Positions 33,514 through 42,502 of a DNA stretch of 64,000 nt are shown here, in pieces (position 1 is the stretch's first letter; the number at the start of each line of letters is the position of its first letter). The stretch lies in NCBI GenBank assembly GCA_003153555.1, contig PLZS01000060.1:124001-188000 (forward strand). The letters run 5' to 3'. A program made the translations under genes and the position numbers. Under the pieces are notes generated by a model. The model was given only the letters and a program-made list of their open reading frames with translations, ran no database searches and was not told where the DNA came from. This stretch comes from Candidatus Melainabacteria bacterium (GTDB taxonomy: Bacteria > Cyanobacteriota > Vampirovibrionia > Obscuribacterales > Obscuribacteraceae).

Positions 33514-36237
33514 TTGAAATTGGGCGGCAATTTAGAAGCACTGAGCGTCGAACCAAAGAAACCTGTTGAATCATCTGGCTGGCTGATGGACAACGTGGCT
33601 CACCCATTCGTCAACGCCGCTGTGATTGACCCTATCAATGCTGTTGCTTCCGTCAGTGAAGCCGTTTCTGGCAAACATTTACCTAGAGTTGACCTACTTG
33701 CCGTGCCAGAGAGCCATGGCACCGGCGCATGGCTGGCCCAAACACTATCTGGTGGTGTCGGCGCCATCGCTCCTTACGTCGTAGCTGGAAAGATGACTGG
33801 TGGGGCATTAGAGGGTGGCGGTCGATTTCTTGAGAGTAACAACTTAATTCAAACCGGTGGCTTATCCGCAAAGATGCTAGCCAGCGAGCGCACTGCCATG
33901 ATTGTTGGCGCTGGTTTGTACGGCGGCGCTCGAGATCCTGTCGGGCACGAAACAAGACTCGGAAATTCGGTCGGCAGCATGATCGGTTTCGGTGCTTTTG
34001 AATATGGAAATTCGCTCACCAAGGGATTATCTCTCTCTAGAAGCATTCCAATCCGCGCTCTTGTCGGTGTTGTTGGCGGATCTGGTCAGATGGCAACTTC
34101 GAATCTCATTTCCGAGGGCAATATTGGATCGACCGATAACCTTATGAGAGCCGGTGCGTCTGGTGCAGCATTAAACTTGTTCTTGCCCGCCGCCCAACAT
34201 CAACTAGGTAAAGCAATTGATGCCACCAATGTTCGATTGGGTAGACCAATTCCCGTGGACCACTTTGTTGCTCGGGAAAATTGGACTGATAACAGCCAAT
34301 TGCAATCACTGGTGGAGCGCAGTCCGCTTACTCGTGTTCAACGAGCCGGTGAACAGGGCATCAATCAGGACTCCAACGTAGTTCAACTCGGCGCCAAAGA
34401 TGGTCCTGAAAAACTCGGTCACGAAATTAGCCACCGCATCAGTGCAAAGCAAGCTGAACCGGCTTATAGAGAAGCCGCCGACCTTCTGAAAACAGATCCA
34501 GAAGCGGCAAAACAAAAGTTTATTGACATCCGAACGGCCCAAGAAAAAGCGGCAATCGAAGCTGAAACTCGTGTCAAAGCGGCAATGGATGCTAAGTCTC
34601 CTTACGCCGACGCCAATCCAGACACGATTCAACAGCTGCGCGCCAATAAAGATTTGACTTACGGCGATTTGTTCAAGCAAGAAGCCGCCCAATTTGAAAG
34701 CACTGGCGGAAAGTTCAGACCTTCTAGAGATTTTGCGGGCTCGACCTCGGATTATCGTGGCATCAACCCTGAGAACAACCTGCATTTATTTGTTTATGAC
34801 AAACCGACTAACTCTCCATATGGGGACGTTGCTGCCTACGAAACAAATGACGATAAGTCGTTTCAACGTTGGACCAAGATGGACGCTAAGGTTGATGATA
34901 CCGGCAAAACTTGGGGCTCTGTAGAGCTATTTGCCAAACCAACAACAACTCCATTTGGCACCGCCACGATGGTCGAGTCATTCCCTGATCGTTCAATCGC
35001 CTACCATATCGTTGAAGGCGACGGAGTGGCTAACAACACTGTTGTTCGTGCGTACACCAAAGGTTTGCAGACTGACTACGGCATAGTCACATCCACTGTT
35101 ACACACCCTGATGGTCGTGTTGACTTCGGTAAATTGGATGGCACATCCGCCACTTCTTATGCAAAGCCCGTAGAGCAATGGTACGGAAAAGTAAAAGCGG
35201 AAGATACCAAATCTAATGGCACCACTTTTTACCACCTGACTGATGGTGGCATCGTTGAATATTACACAAACCCGCTTAAAGTTCAGATGGCGATGGGCGA
35301 TGGTTCTGTTCGAGATGTCCAAGTTGAAACAGCCTGGCGAAGTAATGGTAAAGCATCGCGTTCGATGATCGACCGCTTTCTAGAACGCGGAACAGAGCCG
35401 GTTAACGACGAACCTGTCGCCAATTCCGCTCCTAACAAATCTGAATACCTGCTGACCAATGAAACGTCGATGGAACAGACTTTTCACCCTGACAGGATTG
35501 AAATAACAGAGAGACCGCTTAATGGTCAGCTGTCGACTTTCTCTCCGCAGTTTATAGTCGAAAATTTTGATGCTCCAATTCAAACAACTGAAGGACCAGT
35601 CAATAAAATGGTGCGCAGCTTTGATAGCACCGTGTATCACATCGCTGATGGCGACGGCACTAGAGTTCAAGTTTATGACTCAACGCACTTGAGACCGACC
35701 GATTACGGCGACGCTAATCGTGTTGTCTACTCCAGAAATAACTTCGAACAATACACCAAAGTAAATGGAAATAAAGTTCTAACGCATCCAAATGGAATCC
35801 AAACTGACTATGGAGTAGCGCGAGCGATCGAGACGTTATCAGATAAATCTGAATATTATCATCGTCCCGATGGTACCGTGGTCCAGAAATACCCTTCTGA
35901 AGTGACTACCAATATCGGCGGCATCGACGCTATCGAACAGAAGCCACAAGGATTAATCTTGTATCGTCCACAAGGCTCAACCGATTTCCATTCTATCGAG
36001 CTAGATTTCGCCAACAAGCGCATGACCTTCGCTGATGCAAATGGCAACTTGATCGCAAATGGATATAAAGCGCTGACTGACTTTATTCTGATGCGCAAAT
36101 TTAATCCGACTCAATATCCTGAAGGTCAGACGATGCCTCAAGGTAAAGTTCGCAGCATCGAGACTGACGCAAACGGAGTCAACACGTATCAACTTACGGA
36201 CGGAACGACTGTAACTGACGCGCCAGCCAAGCCCTAG
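33514..36237 (+). CDS. Large repeat protein with HEXXH motif
   Basis: The 907-residue protein begins at TTG (33514 or 33520; GGAG is better spaced to the latter). The first 235 residues are Gly/Ala-rich with hydrophobic stretches but no signal peptide. HEISH (303-307) in KLGHEISHRIS is a zinc-peptidase-type HExxH. From about residue 405 to the end, a unit of roughly 50 residues repeats, with pattern T-[DP]-[YF]-G ... pD.S.aYh..dGt.v..Y; examples are TDYGVARAIETLSDKSEYYH and TPFGTATMVESFPDRSIAYH. The repeats look like a beta-solenoid or YD-like shell. Could be a self-processing or toxin-like protein; function unknown. Lies within the imuA-imuB/dnaE2 region. Confidence 0.7.
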   Translation: MKLGGNLEALSVEPKKPVESSGWLMDNVAHPFVNAAVIDPINAVASVSEAVSGKHLPRVDLLAVPESHGTGAWLAQTLSGGVGAIAPYVVAGKMTGGALEGGGRFLESNNLIQTGGLSAKMLASERTAMIVGAGLYGGARDPVGHETRLGNSVGSMIGFGAFEYGNSLTKGLSLSRSIPIRALVGVVGGSGQMATSNLISEGNIGSTDNLMRAGASGAALNLFLPAAQHQLGKAIDATNVRLGRPIPVDHFVARENWTDNSQLQSLVERSPLTRVQRAGEQGINQDSNVVQLGAKDGPEKLGHEISHRISAKQAEPAYREAADLLKTDPEAAKQKFIDIRTAQEKAAIEAETRVKAAMDAKSPYADANPDTIQQLRANKDLTYGDLFKQEAAQFESTGGKFRPSRDFAGSTSDYRGINPENNLHLFVYDKPTNSPYGDVAAYETNDDKSFQRWTKMDAKVDDTGKTWGSVELFAKPTTTPFGTATMVESFPDRSIAYHIVEGDGVANNTVVRAYTKGLQTDYGIVTSTVTHPDGRVDFGKLDGTSATSYAKPVEQWYGKVKAEDTKSNGTTFYHLTDGGIVEYYTNPLKVQMAMGDGSVRDVQVETAWRSNGKASRSMIDRFLERGTEPVNDEPVANSAPNKSEYLLTNETSMEQTFHPDRIEITERPLNGQLSTFSPQFIVENFDAPIQTTEGPVNKMVRSFDSTVYHIADGDGTRVQVYDSTHLRPTDYGDANRVVYSRNNFEQYTKVNGNKVLTHPNGIQTDYGVARAIETLSDKSEYYHRPDGTVVQKYPSEVTTNIGGIDAIEQKPQGLILYRPQGSTDFHSIELDFANKRMTFADANGNLIANGYKALTDFILMRKFNPTQYPEGQTMPQGKVRSIETDANGVNTYQLTDGTTVTDAPAKP

Positions 36238-36277
36238 CCTGTATCGATCGCACTAATGTTTGTACTGACCTGAATTT

Positions 36278-36295
36278 TAAACCGATATCGGTTTA
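36278..36295. repeat. 18-bp iterated palindrome, copy 4
   Basis: Perfect TAAACCGATATCGGTTTA, palindromic over 20 bp, 41 bases after the stop of the 907-residue gene. The next copy follows 15 bases later. Confidence 0.85.
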
Positions 36296-36310
36296 AGGCT
36301 GTGCGGAATC

Positions 36311-36328
36311 TAAACCGATATCGGTTTA
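36311..36328. repeat. 18-bp iterated palindrome, copy 5
   Basis: Perfect copy, 33 bp centre to centre from copy 4 (about three helical turns), and about 118 bases before the ATG of the 124-residue gene. The paired arrangement could allow two dimers to bind on the same face of DNA. Confidence 0.85.
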
Positions 36329-36445
36329 AGTTCAAACTCGCACTTCTCATCAATTTTATACTCCAGCCTGCCACATTATTGATTCGCATCACGTCACATC
36401 GACTTTGCGCCCTACAGTCCCTGTTAAATGCAGTGAGGAGAAACA

Positions 36446-36820
36446 ATGACGACAGTTGTAAACAATGATGGAACGGTTCCGGCAGTTAGAAAAGTTCTTT
36501 TGGCCGGTGGTGGAAATGGGGGGCGAGTATGGGAAGCAAGTTTCGATCATCTGTATGTGATTGAAGTAGCTCCGTCGTTAAATGGTGGAGCTCTTCCTGA
36601 AGGAAGCTTTAGCGTTAACAGCGCAGTTGTTCGTCCGTTGCGATACAACGCAACAGGCAAATTTTCAGCTGTTGGCGAAGAAAACCTAGAAATATATGAA
36701 TTTGTCGGGTTTGAAAGAATGTTGGTGATCGAACGAGATTTATTGAATAGTTTGGACACTTTGAATCGTTTGGATTCAGTTTCGGTCGTCACAGAAGAGC
36801 CTGTAGGGGTTGTCAGCTAA
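36446..36820 (+). CDS. Hypothetical protein, 124 residues
   Basis: A good ribosome-binding site (GAGGAG, seven bases before ATG) supports this start. The protein is soluble with no signal peptide. Two halves can be made out: KVLLAGGGNGGRVWEASFDHLYVIEVAP, which has a glycine-rich turn, and a second half with FSAVGEENLEIYEFVGFERMLVIERDLL. No known motif is visible. It is preceded by a pair of 18-bp palindromes and followed by the dnaE2 promoter region. Function unknown. Confidence 0.55.
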   Translation: MTTVVNNDGTVPAVRKVLLAGGGNGGRVWEASFDHLYVIEVAPSLNGGALPEGSFSVNSAVVRPLRYNATGKFSAVGEENLEIYEFVGFERMLVIERDLLNSLDTLNRLDSVSVVTEEPVGVVS

Positions 36821-36834
36821 AGCGTCAGTCGCGC

Positions 36835-36863
36835 TTGTCGTACATCCGTATGTATGGTATGCT
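36835..36863 (+). promoter_or_regulatory. Predicted dnaE2 promoter with operator-like spacer
   Basis: TTGTCG (36835-36840) and TATGCT (36858-36863) are exactly 17 bases apart. The spacer carries TACAT-ccgt-ATGTA (36841-36854) and ends in GTATGG, in the same register as GTATGG in the imuA promoter; 11 of 17 spacer positions agree. Confidence 0.5.
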
Positions 36864-36865
36864 GG

Positions 36866-36940
36866 TCACAGGGCCGCATAGTGAGCAGTTTCTGCTAACT
36901 CTTCGGATAACTTATCCACGGATGCTTTGTTGCCCTGTGA
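36866..36940. other. Cruciform-like structured element in dnaE2 leader
   Basis: A 9-bp closing stem TCACAGGGC (36866-36874) / GCCCTGTGA (36932-36940) encloses a second stem GCAT/ATGC and two perfect hairpins, AGCAG-ttt-CTGCT (36884-36896) and GGATA-act-TATCC (36905-36917). It is not a tRNA: no T-loop GTTC or anticodon arm geometry. It lies between the predicted dnaE2 promoter and the start codon. Confidence 0.55.
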
Positions 36941-36952
36941 TTAAACAATAAC

Positions 36953-36971
36953 GACGTACTTCTGGTGCGTC
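36953..36971 (+). promoter_or_regulatory. Hairpin directly before dnaE2 start
   Basis: GACGTAC-ttctg-GTGCGTC forms seven pairs (one G-U) and ends six bases before ATG 36978. No Shine-Dalgarno sequence is evident outside it, so it may influence initiation. Confidence 0.4.
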
Positions 36972-36977
36972 ATATAT

Positions 36978-39900
36978 ATGAGCAGACTCGTGCGCAATTT
37001 ATACGCCGAGCTACATTGTCACTCGGCTTTTTCTTTTCTGGATGGTTCTTCTGTTCCAGAAGAACTTGCCTATCGTGCCAAAGAAATTGGACTTAGTGCT
37101 TTGGCACTTACAGATCATGACGATCTTGGTGGAGTAGTTCGATTTGCTAGTGCCGCAAAAGAACTTGAACTTGAAGGAATTATCGGCGCCGAACTTACTT
37201 TAGAAGACGATTCACATCTCATTCTTTTGGCCGAAGATCTTCAAGGATATAAGAACATTTGCCACATGATTACTTATGCTCGCTCCAATTGTGCGCGCGG
37301 CAGTCCTCGAGTTAGTTATGCAAAATTGTACGAGCGCTCTGCGGGATTAATCGTATTATCCGGATGTCCACACGGTCGTATTCCGTCTTGTCTTGCAGTA
37401 GATGATTTTGTACAAGCTAGAAATTCTGCACTTGAACTGAAAGAAGTTTTTGGTGACAGACTTTATCTTGAACTGTGGAATCATCATTTGCACCAGGAGT
37501 CAATCATTGGTGCCCACTTATTGGATTTGTCTCACGAATTAGAGATACCGTGGGTGGTGACAAATAATGTGCATTATTCGCGCCCTGAGAAGCGAATTAT
37601 TCACGATGTTCTGACTTGCTTGCGCCATGATTTGACTCTTGCTAGCGCAGGGCGCCGATTACGTCCAAATGCCAGTTGGTATATGAAATCGCCTGACGAA
37701 ATGGCTCATCTTTGGCGTAATTATCCGCAAGGAATAAAGAACACTTTATTAGTCGCAGAACGCTGTCAATTTCGCTTGGGGTTACTCAAACCTCCTTTGC
37801 CAAATTTTGCCATACCGAATGAATTTATTGAGGAAGTTTCGACACACAATGGTTTGTTGGAAAAATTAGTTTGGCAAGGCGCTGCTGAAAGATACGCCAA
37901 CCTCACTGAGAAGCATATTAATCAACTTAATCACGAGTTGAGCATGATTATGGGATTAGGTTTGGCGCCATATTTCCTGATTATGTGGGACATCGTCAGA
38001 TACGCTCGTAGTAATGGAATTGCTGTACAAGGTCGAGGATCGGCGGCGAATTCTGCGGTCTGTTATTGCTTGTTTATTACTGCTGTTGATCCAATAGGTA
38101 TGGATCTTTTGTTTGAGCGATTTCTTTCTGAAGGACGAAGCGAACCACCTGATATTGATCTTGATATTGCGCATCAAGAACGCGAAAGAGTTCTGCAATA
38201 TGTTTACGAAAAGTATGGTCGCAACCACGCCGCTATGGTATGCGAGGTGATTACTTACAGAGGTCGATCCGCCGTGCGCGACGCCGCTCGAGTGCTAGGT
38301 TTTTCGCAAGAACAAGCGGATAAGTTGGCTGCCGAATCACATTTCTATGAAGCGTTACAAGCGGCTCAGCAACTTGAAGCTGGTGGTGCTGAGGCGGCAG
38401 GATTAGATGTGCATGATCCACGTGTCCAGTTACTTATAAAAGTTGTTGCCGGTTTGCATCAGTTACCTCGACATCGATCTATTCACGTTGGTGGATTTGT
38501 TTTGTCCTCAGAGCCAATCGGAGATGTGGTGCCAGTTGAGCCAGCGGCTATGGAGGGACGAACAGTGATTCAATGGGATAAAGATGATCTGGATATGGCT
38601 GGATTAATCAAAATCGATCTACTGGGACTGGGCATGCTGATGATGATCCAGGAAGGATTGAAGCTTGTGAAGCAGCATCGCGATATTGATATCGATCTTG
38701 GTCAACTAAATATGAGTGATCCGAAAATTTATGACATGCTCAGAGCTGCAGAAACAATCGGGTTGTTTCAAGTTGAGTCACGGGCTCAGATGAGCATTTT
38801 GCCGAAACTCAATCCGACCTGTTTCTATGACATTATAGTTTCAATTGCTCTGGTTAGACCCGGTCCAATTCAAGGAAACATCATCCACCCTTATCTGCGC
38901 AGACGTAGAGGGGAAGAGCCCGTGATATATTTGCATCCTTCTCTTGAACCTATATTGAAGCGCACTCTTGGTGTTCCACTTTTTCAAGAGCAAGGAATGA
39001 AATTGGCTGTTGTTTCGGCGGGTTTCACTCCATCACAAGCAGATAATTTACGACGCGTAATGAGTCATAAACGATCTCAAGAAAAGATGGATGCACTATG
39101 TGTGCAACTTGCAGCGGGTATGCGCGTTAACGGCTTCACAGAGGAAGCTATTCAAACTATAACGCACCAATTGAGAGCGTTTGCAAATTATGGTTTTCCT
39201 GAAAGTCATGCTGCTTCGTTTTCATTGCTTGTCTATGCATCTGCATTTTTGAAGCTCTATTATGGACCGGAATTTTATTGCGCAATTTTAAACGCCCAGC
39301 CAATGGGATTCTACAGTCCGGCAACGTTGATTCGAGATGCGATGCGCAGGAATATTGAAGTGCGTCCACCTGATTTGGCTGTGAGCGTTTGGGATTGTAT
39401 TTTAGAACGGAATGAAAATAATAGTCTTTCTTTGCGAATTGGATTGCGATTCGTACAAGGGCTTGGTGAAAAATCCAAAATTGCACTTCAACGTGCATGG
39501 GCAGATGGTGGCAAATTTAAATCATTGGATGATGTGATCAAGCGCAGTGGACTAACACCTGCAGAACTTAAAATACTGGCTCGTGCTGGAGCTTTTGAAA
39601 CTCTTTATCCTGGCAGAAGAAAGGCGCTCTGGGAAACTTTGGCTAAACTGAACAAGAAGCGCGAAACTCCTTTACTTGATCTTTTATTACCACAGTCACG
39701 AGTTGATCCAATTCAGGAAATGTCGGAACTGCAAGAAATAGTCGCTGACTACAAAATGATGGGTCTTTCGACTGGCGAACATCCAATGTATTTCTATCGT
39801 GAATGGGCGACAAATCGTGGTATCAGATCTTGTGGTCAACTGAAAACCGAGCTACATGAATCCAGATTGACAGTGGCTGGAAGCGTAATTTGCCGGCAGC

Positions 39901-40142
39901 GCCCTGAGACTGCGAAGGGATTTGTTTTCCTCACACTTGAGGATGAAACAGGGATGGCAAATATCATTGTTAAACCGCGGGTGTTTGACGAATACCGGCG
40001 AACTCTATTGGGGTCCACCTATCTTGCCATAACCGGAAAATTACAATCTGAGCAAGGTGTGATTAACGTAATAGCCGAGCACATTGAACTATTGCCTTTA
40101 TTACCAGGAAACCCGCATATTCCAGCTCGCGACTTTCACTAA
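36978..40142 (+). CDS. dnaE2: Error-prone DNA polymerase DnaE2
   Basis: The 1054-residue C-family polymerase matches the length of DnaE2 (replicative DnaE is about 1160). It begins with the PHP domain, AELHCHSAFSFLDGSS, and continues with ALALTDHDDLGG. The palm has GRGSAANSAVCYCL and PPDIDLDIAHQERERVLQY with the catalytic aspartates, then RHRSIHVGGFV, KIDLLGLGMLMMI and GLFQVESRAQM. The C-terminal OB-fold is seen in LTVAGSVICRQRPETAKGFVFLTLEDETG. It performs the synthesis step of SOS translesion mutagenesis with ImuA and ImuB. Here it is separated from imuB by two unrelated genes and seems to have its own promoter. Confidence 0.95.
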   Translation: MSRLVRNLYAELHCHSAFSFLDGSSVPEELAYRAKEIGLSALALTDHDDLGGVVRFASAAKELELEGIIGAELTLEDDSHLILLAEDLQGYKNICHMITYARSNCARGSPRVSYAKLYERSAGLIVLSGCPHGRIPSCLAVDDFVQARNSALELKEVFGDRLYLELWNHHLHQESIIGAHLLDLSHELEIPWVVTNNVHYSRPEKRIIHDVLTCLRHDLTLASAGRRLRPNASWYMKSPDEMAHLWRNYPQGIKNTLLVAERCQFRLGLLKPPLPNFAIPNEFIEEVSTHNGLLEKLVWQGAAERYANLTEKHINQLNHELSMIMGLGLAPYFLIMWDIVRYARSNGIAVQGRGSAANSAVCYCLFITAVDPIGMDLLFERFLSEGRSEPPDIDLDIAHQERERVLQYVYEKYGRNHAAMVCEVITYRGRSAVRDAARVLGFSQEQADKLAAESHFYEALQAAQQLEAGGAEAAGLDVHDPRVQLLIKVVAGLHQLPRHRSIHVGGFVLSSEPIGDVVPVEPAAMEGRTVIQWDKDDLDMAGLIKIDLLGLGMLMMIQEGLKLVKQHRDIDIDLGQLNMSDPKIYDMLRAAETIGLFQVESRAQMSILPKLNPTCFYDIIVSIALVRPGPIQGNIIHPYLRRRRGEEPVIYLHPSLEPILKRTLGVPLFQEQGMKLAVVSAGFTPSQADNLRRVMSHKRSQEKMDALCVQLAAGMRVNGFTEEAIQTITHQLRAFANYGFPESHAASFSLLVYASAFLKLYYGPEFYCAILNAQPMGFYSPATLIRDAMRRNIEVRPPDLAVSVWDCILERNENNSLSLRIGLRFVQGLGEKSKIALQRAWADGGKFKSLDDVIKRSGLTPAELKILARAGAFETLYPGRRKALWETLAKLNKKRETPLLDLLLPQSRVDPIQEMSELQEIVADYKMMGLSTGEHPMYFYREWATNRGIRSCGQLKTELHESRLTVAGSVICRQRPETAKGFVFLTLEDETGMANIIVKPRVFDEYRRTLLGSTYLAITGKLQSEQGVINVIAEHIELLPLLPGNPHIPARDFH

Positions 40143-40290
40143 ATGGTGAGTAATGAGCTTTCTTATGCCATAATTCACAAAATCTGCATAGGGTCGAGGC
40201 ATTCTATGCAAGTCAGAGATTTCAAGCTCTCACCGAATATCGTACGGTGTCGAAGACAACAAGTTCTCATTCGCAGAGATTGTAATCATC

Positions 40291-41937
40291 ATGAGTTTTG
40301 TCCATTGTTTAAAGAGTCTAAGAATTGGCGCCATGTGCGTCATGGTCTGGTGTTCCGGGGTGGTTTTTTCAACAGATGCCCTAGCGAAAGAACACGATTT
40401 GATTGGCAACGATGAATCGCAATTACATCAAAAAGGAGCGAATTCCCCGGCTGCCAATTGTGCGGCGCCGTGTATCGGCTGGGTGAATCCGCTCGTGAAG
40501 CCACGTCTGGCGCTCTTGTGCATTCATGGCTTGGGTTTATACAGTGGCTCGTACCAAGCCTTTGGAAACCAAATGGCAAGGCTGGGGATAGTTACTTATG
40601 CAATCGATGTGCGCGGATTTGGCTCATGGAAAAAGTCAGATGGGCATACAAATATAGACCTCAAAGCTTGTTTGAATGATGTGAAAAGTGCTCTTGAAGC
40701 GATACGGCAAGCAAATCCTGGACTGCCCGTTTTTCTCCTGGGAGAATCGATGGGAGGGGCGATCGCGCTTCGGGTGGCATCCCTCTATCCCGACCTGATT
40801 GAAGGGCTGATTTCATCTGTTCCAGCCGGGGAGCGCTTCCAACAGAAGAAGACCGATTTAAAAATTGCGCTCGAATATCTTAAAGGAAAAAACAAACAGT
40901 TTGACGTCGGCACCAAATTGGTGGCACAAGCGACTCAAAACGAGAAGCTTAGACAGGATTGGTCATCTAATCCGCTCGATCGAATGAATCTTTCGCCAAA
41001 TGAATTGATTCAGTTCCAGAGTTTTATGAATGATAATCACATCGCCGCCAAAAATGTCATCGATGATCCCGTATTGTTTGTGCAAGGCACTCAAGATAAG
41101 CTTGTTAAGCCAGAAGGAACGTGGGAACTCTTCAACGAGTTAACTACACCAGACAAATATTTCTTCGCGGTACCGAGCGAGCATTTGATTTTTGAAGAAG
41201 GTCAAGACAAGCGTGCTGATCTTGTACGCCTTTCGACAATGGTGTCAAATTGGATGCGTATGGTAGCCGCCAAGGATGGCACCATCGCGCAAAACAGGAA
41301 AAATAATTCAGTTTCAGACCAGGCATTGGAGGAACCAATGGACGCGCGCGTCAGCGATGCAATCGTTAAGCTGGTTCGGGGACAAAATGATCAAGCTTTG
41401 CCTTTATTGGAAGCTGCCGTAAAAGAAATTCCCGGGAGCTCGGACGCGAATTTCTGGCTAGGCGTAACATATGCAAGACTACGCAGACCAAAAGATGCAC
41501 GAGCGCAAATGACGGCGGCGTCAGCGATTGCAAGCAGAATCGGTGTCATCGAGCCAGGTACTGCGACTTCTATTACGAGTTTAACCAATCCGGCCGATTC
41601 GGAAAGAAGAGCCGCGACTTTAGTCAACGTCGACCCGGCCATTCAGACAATAACGAATGGCAAACCAGTCGTCCTCGCTTTCTCGGCACCATGGTGTGAA
41701 CAGTGCCAAGTTTTTGAAGGTTTCTTTGCTCAAGCGCATAATATGCTTGGTGACAACGTTAAACTATTGAAAGTCGACGTTGATGATTCTAACAACGCTG
41801 CTCTTTTAAAACTGTTCAAAGTCGGTCCTATACCCACGGTTGTGTATCTTGATAGAAACGGAAGAATTACCTCGACAATGATCGGTCAGACGAACTATAT
41901 AAATTTTGTCAAGGGAATCAGTGCAATCGTTCATTGA
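40291..41937 (+). CDS. Alpha/beta hydrolase - TPR - thioredoxin fusion protein
   Basis: The 548-residue protein has a signal or anchor sequence (IGAMCVMVWCSGVVFSTDALA), then a serine-aminopeptidase/monoacylglycerol-lipase-like hydrolase (about 70-320): LLCIHGLGLYSGSY, nucleophile GESMGG (Ser153), FVQGTQDKLV and SEHLIFEE with acid and histidine. A short TPR-like pair follows (about 345-410: DAIVKLVRGQNDQALPLLEAA). The C-terminal 100 residues are a thioredoxin domain with redox centre WCEQC (Cys469/Cys472) and the cis-Pro in VGPIPTVV. Such a combination in the periplasm is unusual. Start could be ATG 40333 (MCVMVW). Substrate unknown. Confidence 0.82.
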   Translation: MSFVHCLKSLRIGAMCVMVWCSGVVFSTDALAKEHDLIGNDESQLHQKGANSPAANCAAPCIGWVNPLVKPRLALLCIHGLGLYSGSYQAFGNQMARLGIVTYAIDVRGFGSWKKSDGHTNIDLKACLNDVKSALEAIRQANPGLPVFLLGESMGGAIALRVASLYPDLIEGLISSVPAGERFQQKKTDLKIALEYLKGKNKQFDVGTKLVAQATQNEKLRQDWSSNPLDRMNLSPNELIQFQSFMNDNHIAAKNVIDDPVLFVQGTQDKLVKPEGTWELFNELTTPDKYFFAVPSEHLIFEEGQDKRADLVRLSTMVSNWMRMVAAKDGTIAQNRKNNSVSDQALEEPMDARVSDAIVKLVRGQNDQALPLLEAAVKEIPGSSDANFWLGVTYARLRRPKDARAQMTAASAIASRIGVIEPGTATSITSLTNPADSERRAATLVNVDPAIQTITNGKPVVLAFSAPWCEQCQVFEGFFAQAHNMLGDNVKLLKVDVDDSNNAALLKLFKVGPIPTVVYLDRNGRITSTMIGQTNYINFVKGISAIVH

Positions 41938-41986
41938 TCGCTCACTAACAGCTTCGATTCTTTCGCACCATTGCTCTATGAATTCG

Positions 41987-42502
41987 TTACCAATCAGCCT
42001 TGACAAACTTCCAGCGGAATTTGGAAGACTCATCTTTGGGTCCAAAGTGCACTTCCGGCTTCATTGGTGGCGATGAAACAACAAACATTGCATCTCCATT
42101 GCGGTCGACACTCCTCACAACTATTCCGTCTTCTTCTGGCTGAAAGATGTATACCGAAGGGTCGCCTAATATGGCGGTGGCGTCAGAAATTGGATGAGGC
42201 TGCAAATTTAGTGATGTTGATTCGCCAGCTAGCTTGATATTGTATTTATTTGTGGGCAGATGCGTTTTTGGATCAACCTTCCTGGTCAGCGTCCACTTTT
42301 GCACCCCACCCTTATTAAAGTCGTAAAGAAGCACATTCTGCCCTGCAGATGGCATGGCGGGTTGAACCGCTTGCTCATTAAGAGCGCTAACGATGAAATA
42401 CGTCCCACTTTCAGGTAATGGGTCGGTAACCTCAGCCATAACCGGTGCAAAGGCAACCAGCTGCAGGGATACCACGGCCGAAATCAATCCCCAAAGTTTC
42501 AT
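41987..42502 (-). CDS. Secreted ricin-type lectin-like protein
   Basis: From ATG 42502, which has GGAGG five bases upstream, the product is 171 residues: a signal peptide (GLISAVVSLQLVAFAPVMA) and a single domain. Phrases such as GTYFIVSALNEQAVQPAM, NVLLYDFNKGGVQKWTLTRK and SSKFRWKFVKADW have the Q-x-W-type spacing of a ricin-B beta-trefoil. Carbohydrate binding is an inference from this pattern. It is convergent with the hydrolase-thioredoxin gene. The 181-residue version from 42532 lacks a ribosome-binding site. Confidence 0.6.
   Translation of the reverse strand: MKLWGLISAVVSLQLVAFAPVMAEVTDPLPESGTYFIVSALNEQAVQPAMPSAGQNVLLYDFNKGGVQKWTLTRKVDPKTHLPTNKYNIKLAGESTSLNLQPHPISDATAILGDPSVYIFQPEEDGIVVRSVDRNGDAMFVVSSPPMKPEVHFGPKDESSKFRWKFVKADW

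Noticed and set aside
36866..36940. tRNA gene
   Set aside because: Length and cloverleaf look suggest it, but the closing stem is 9 bp, there is no GTTC T-loop, no 7-bp anticodon loop and no CCA-type end.
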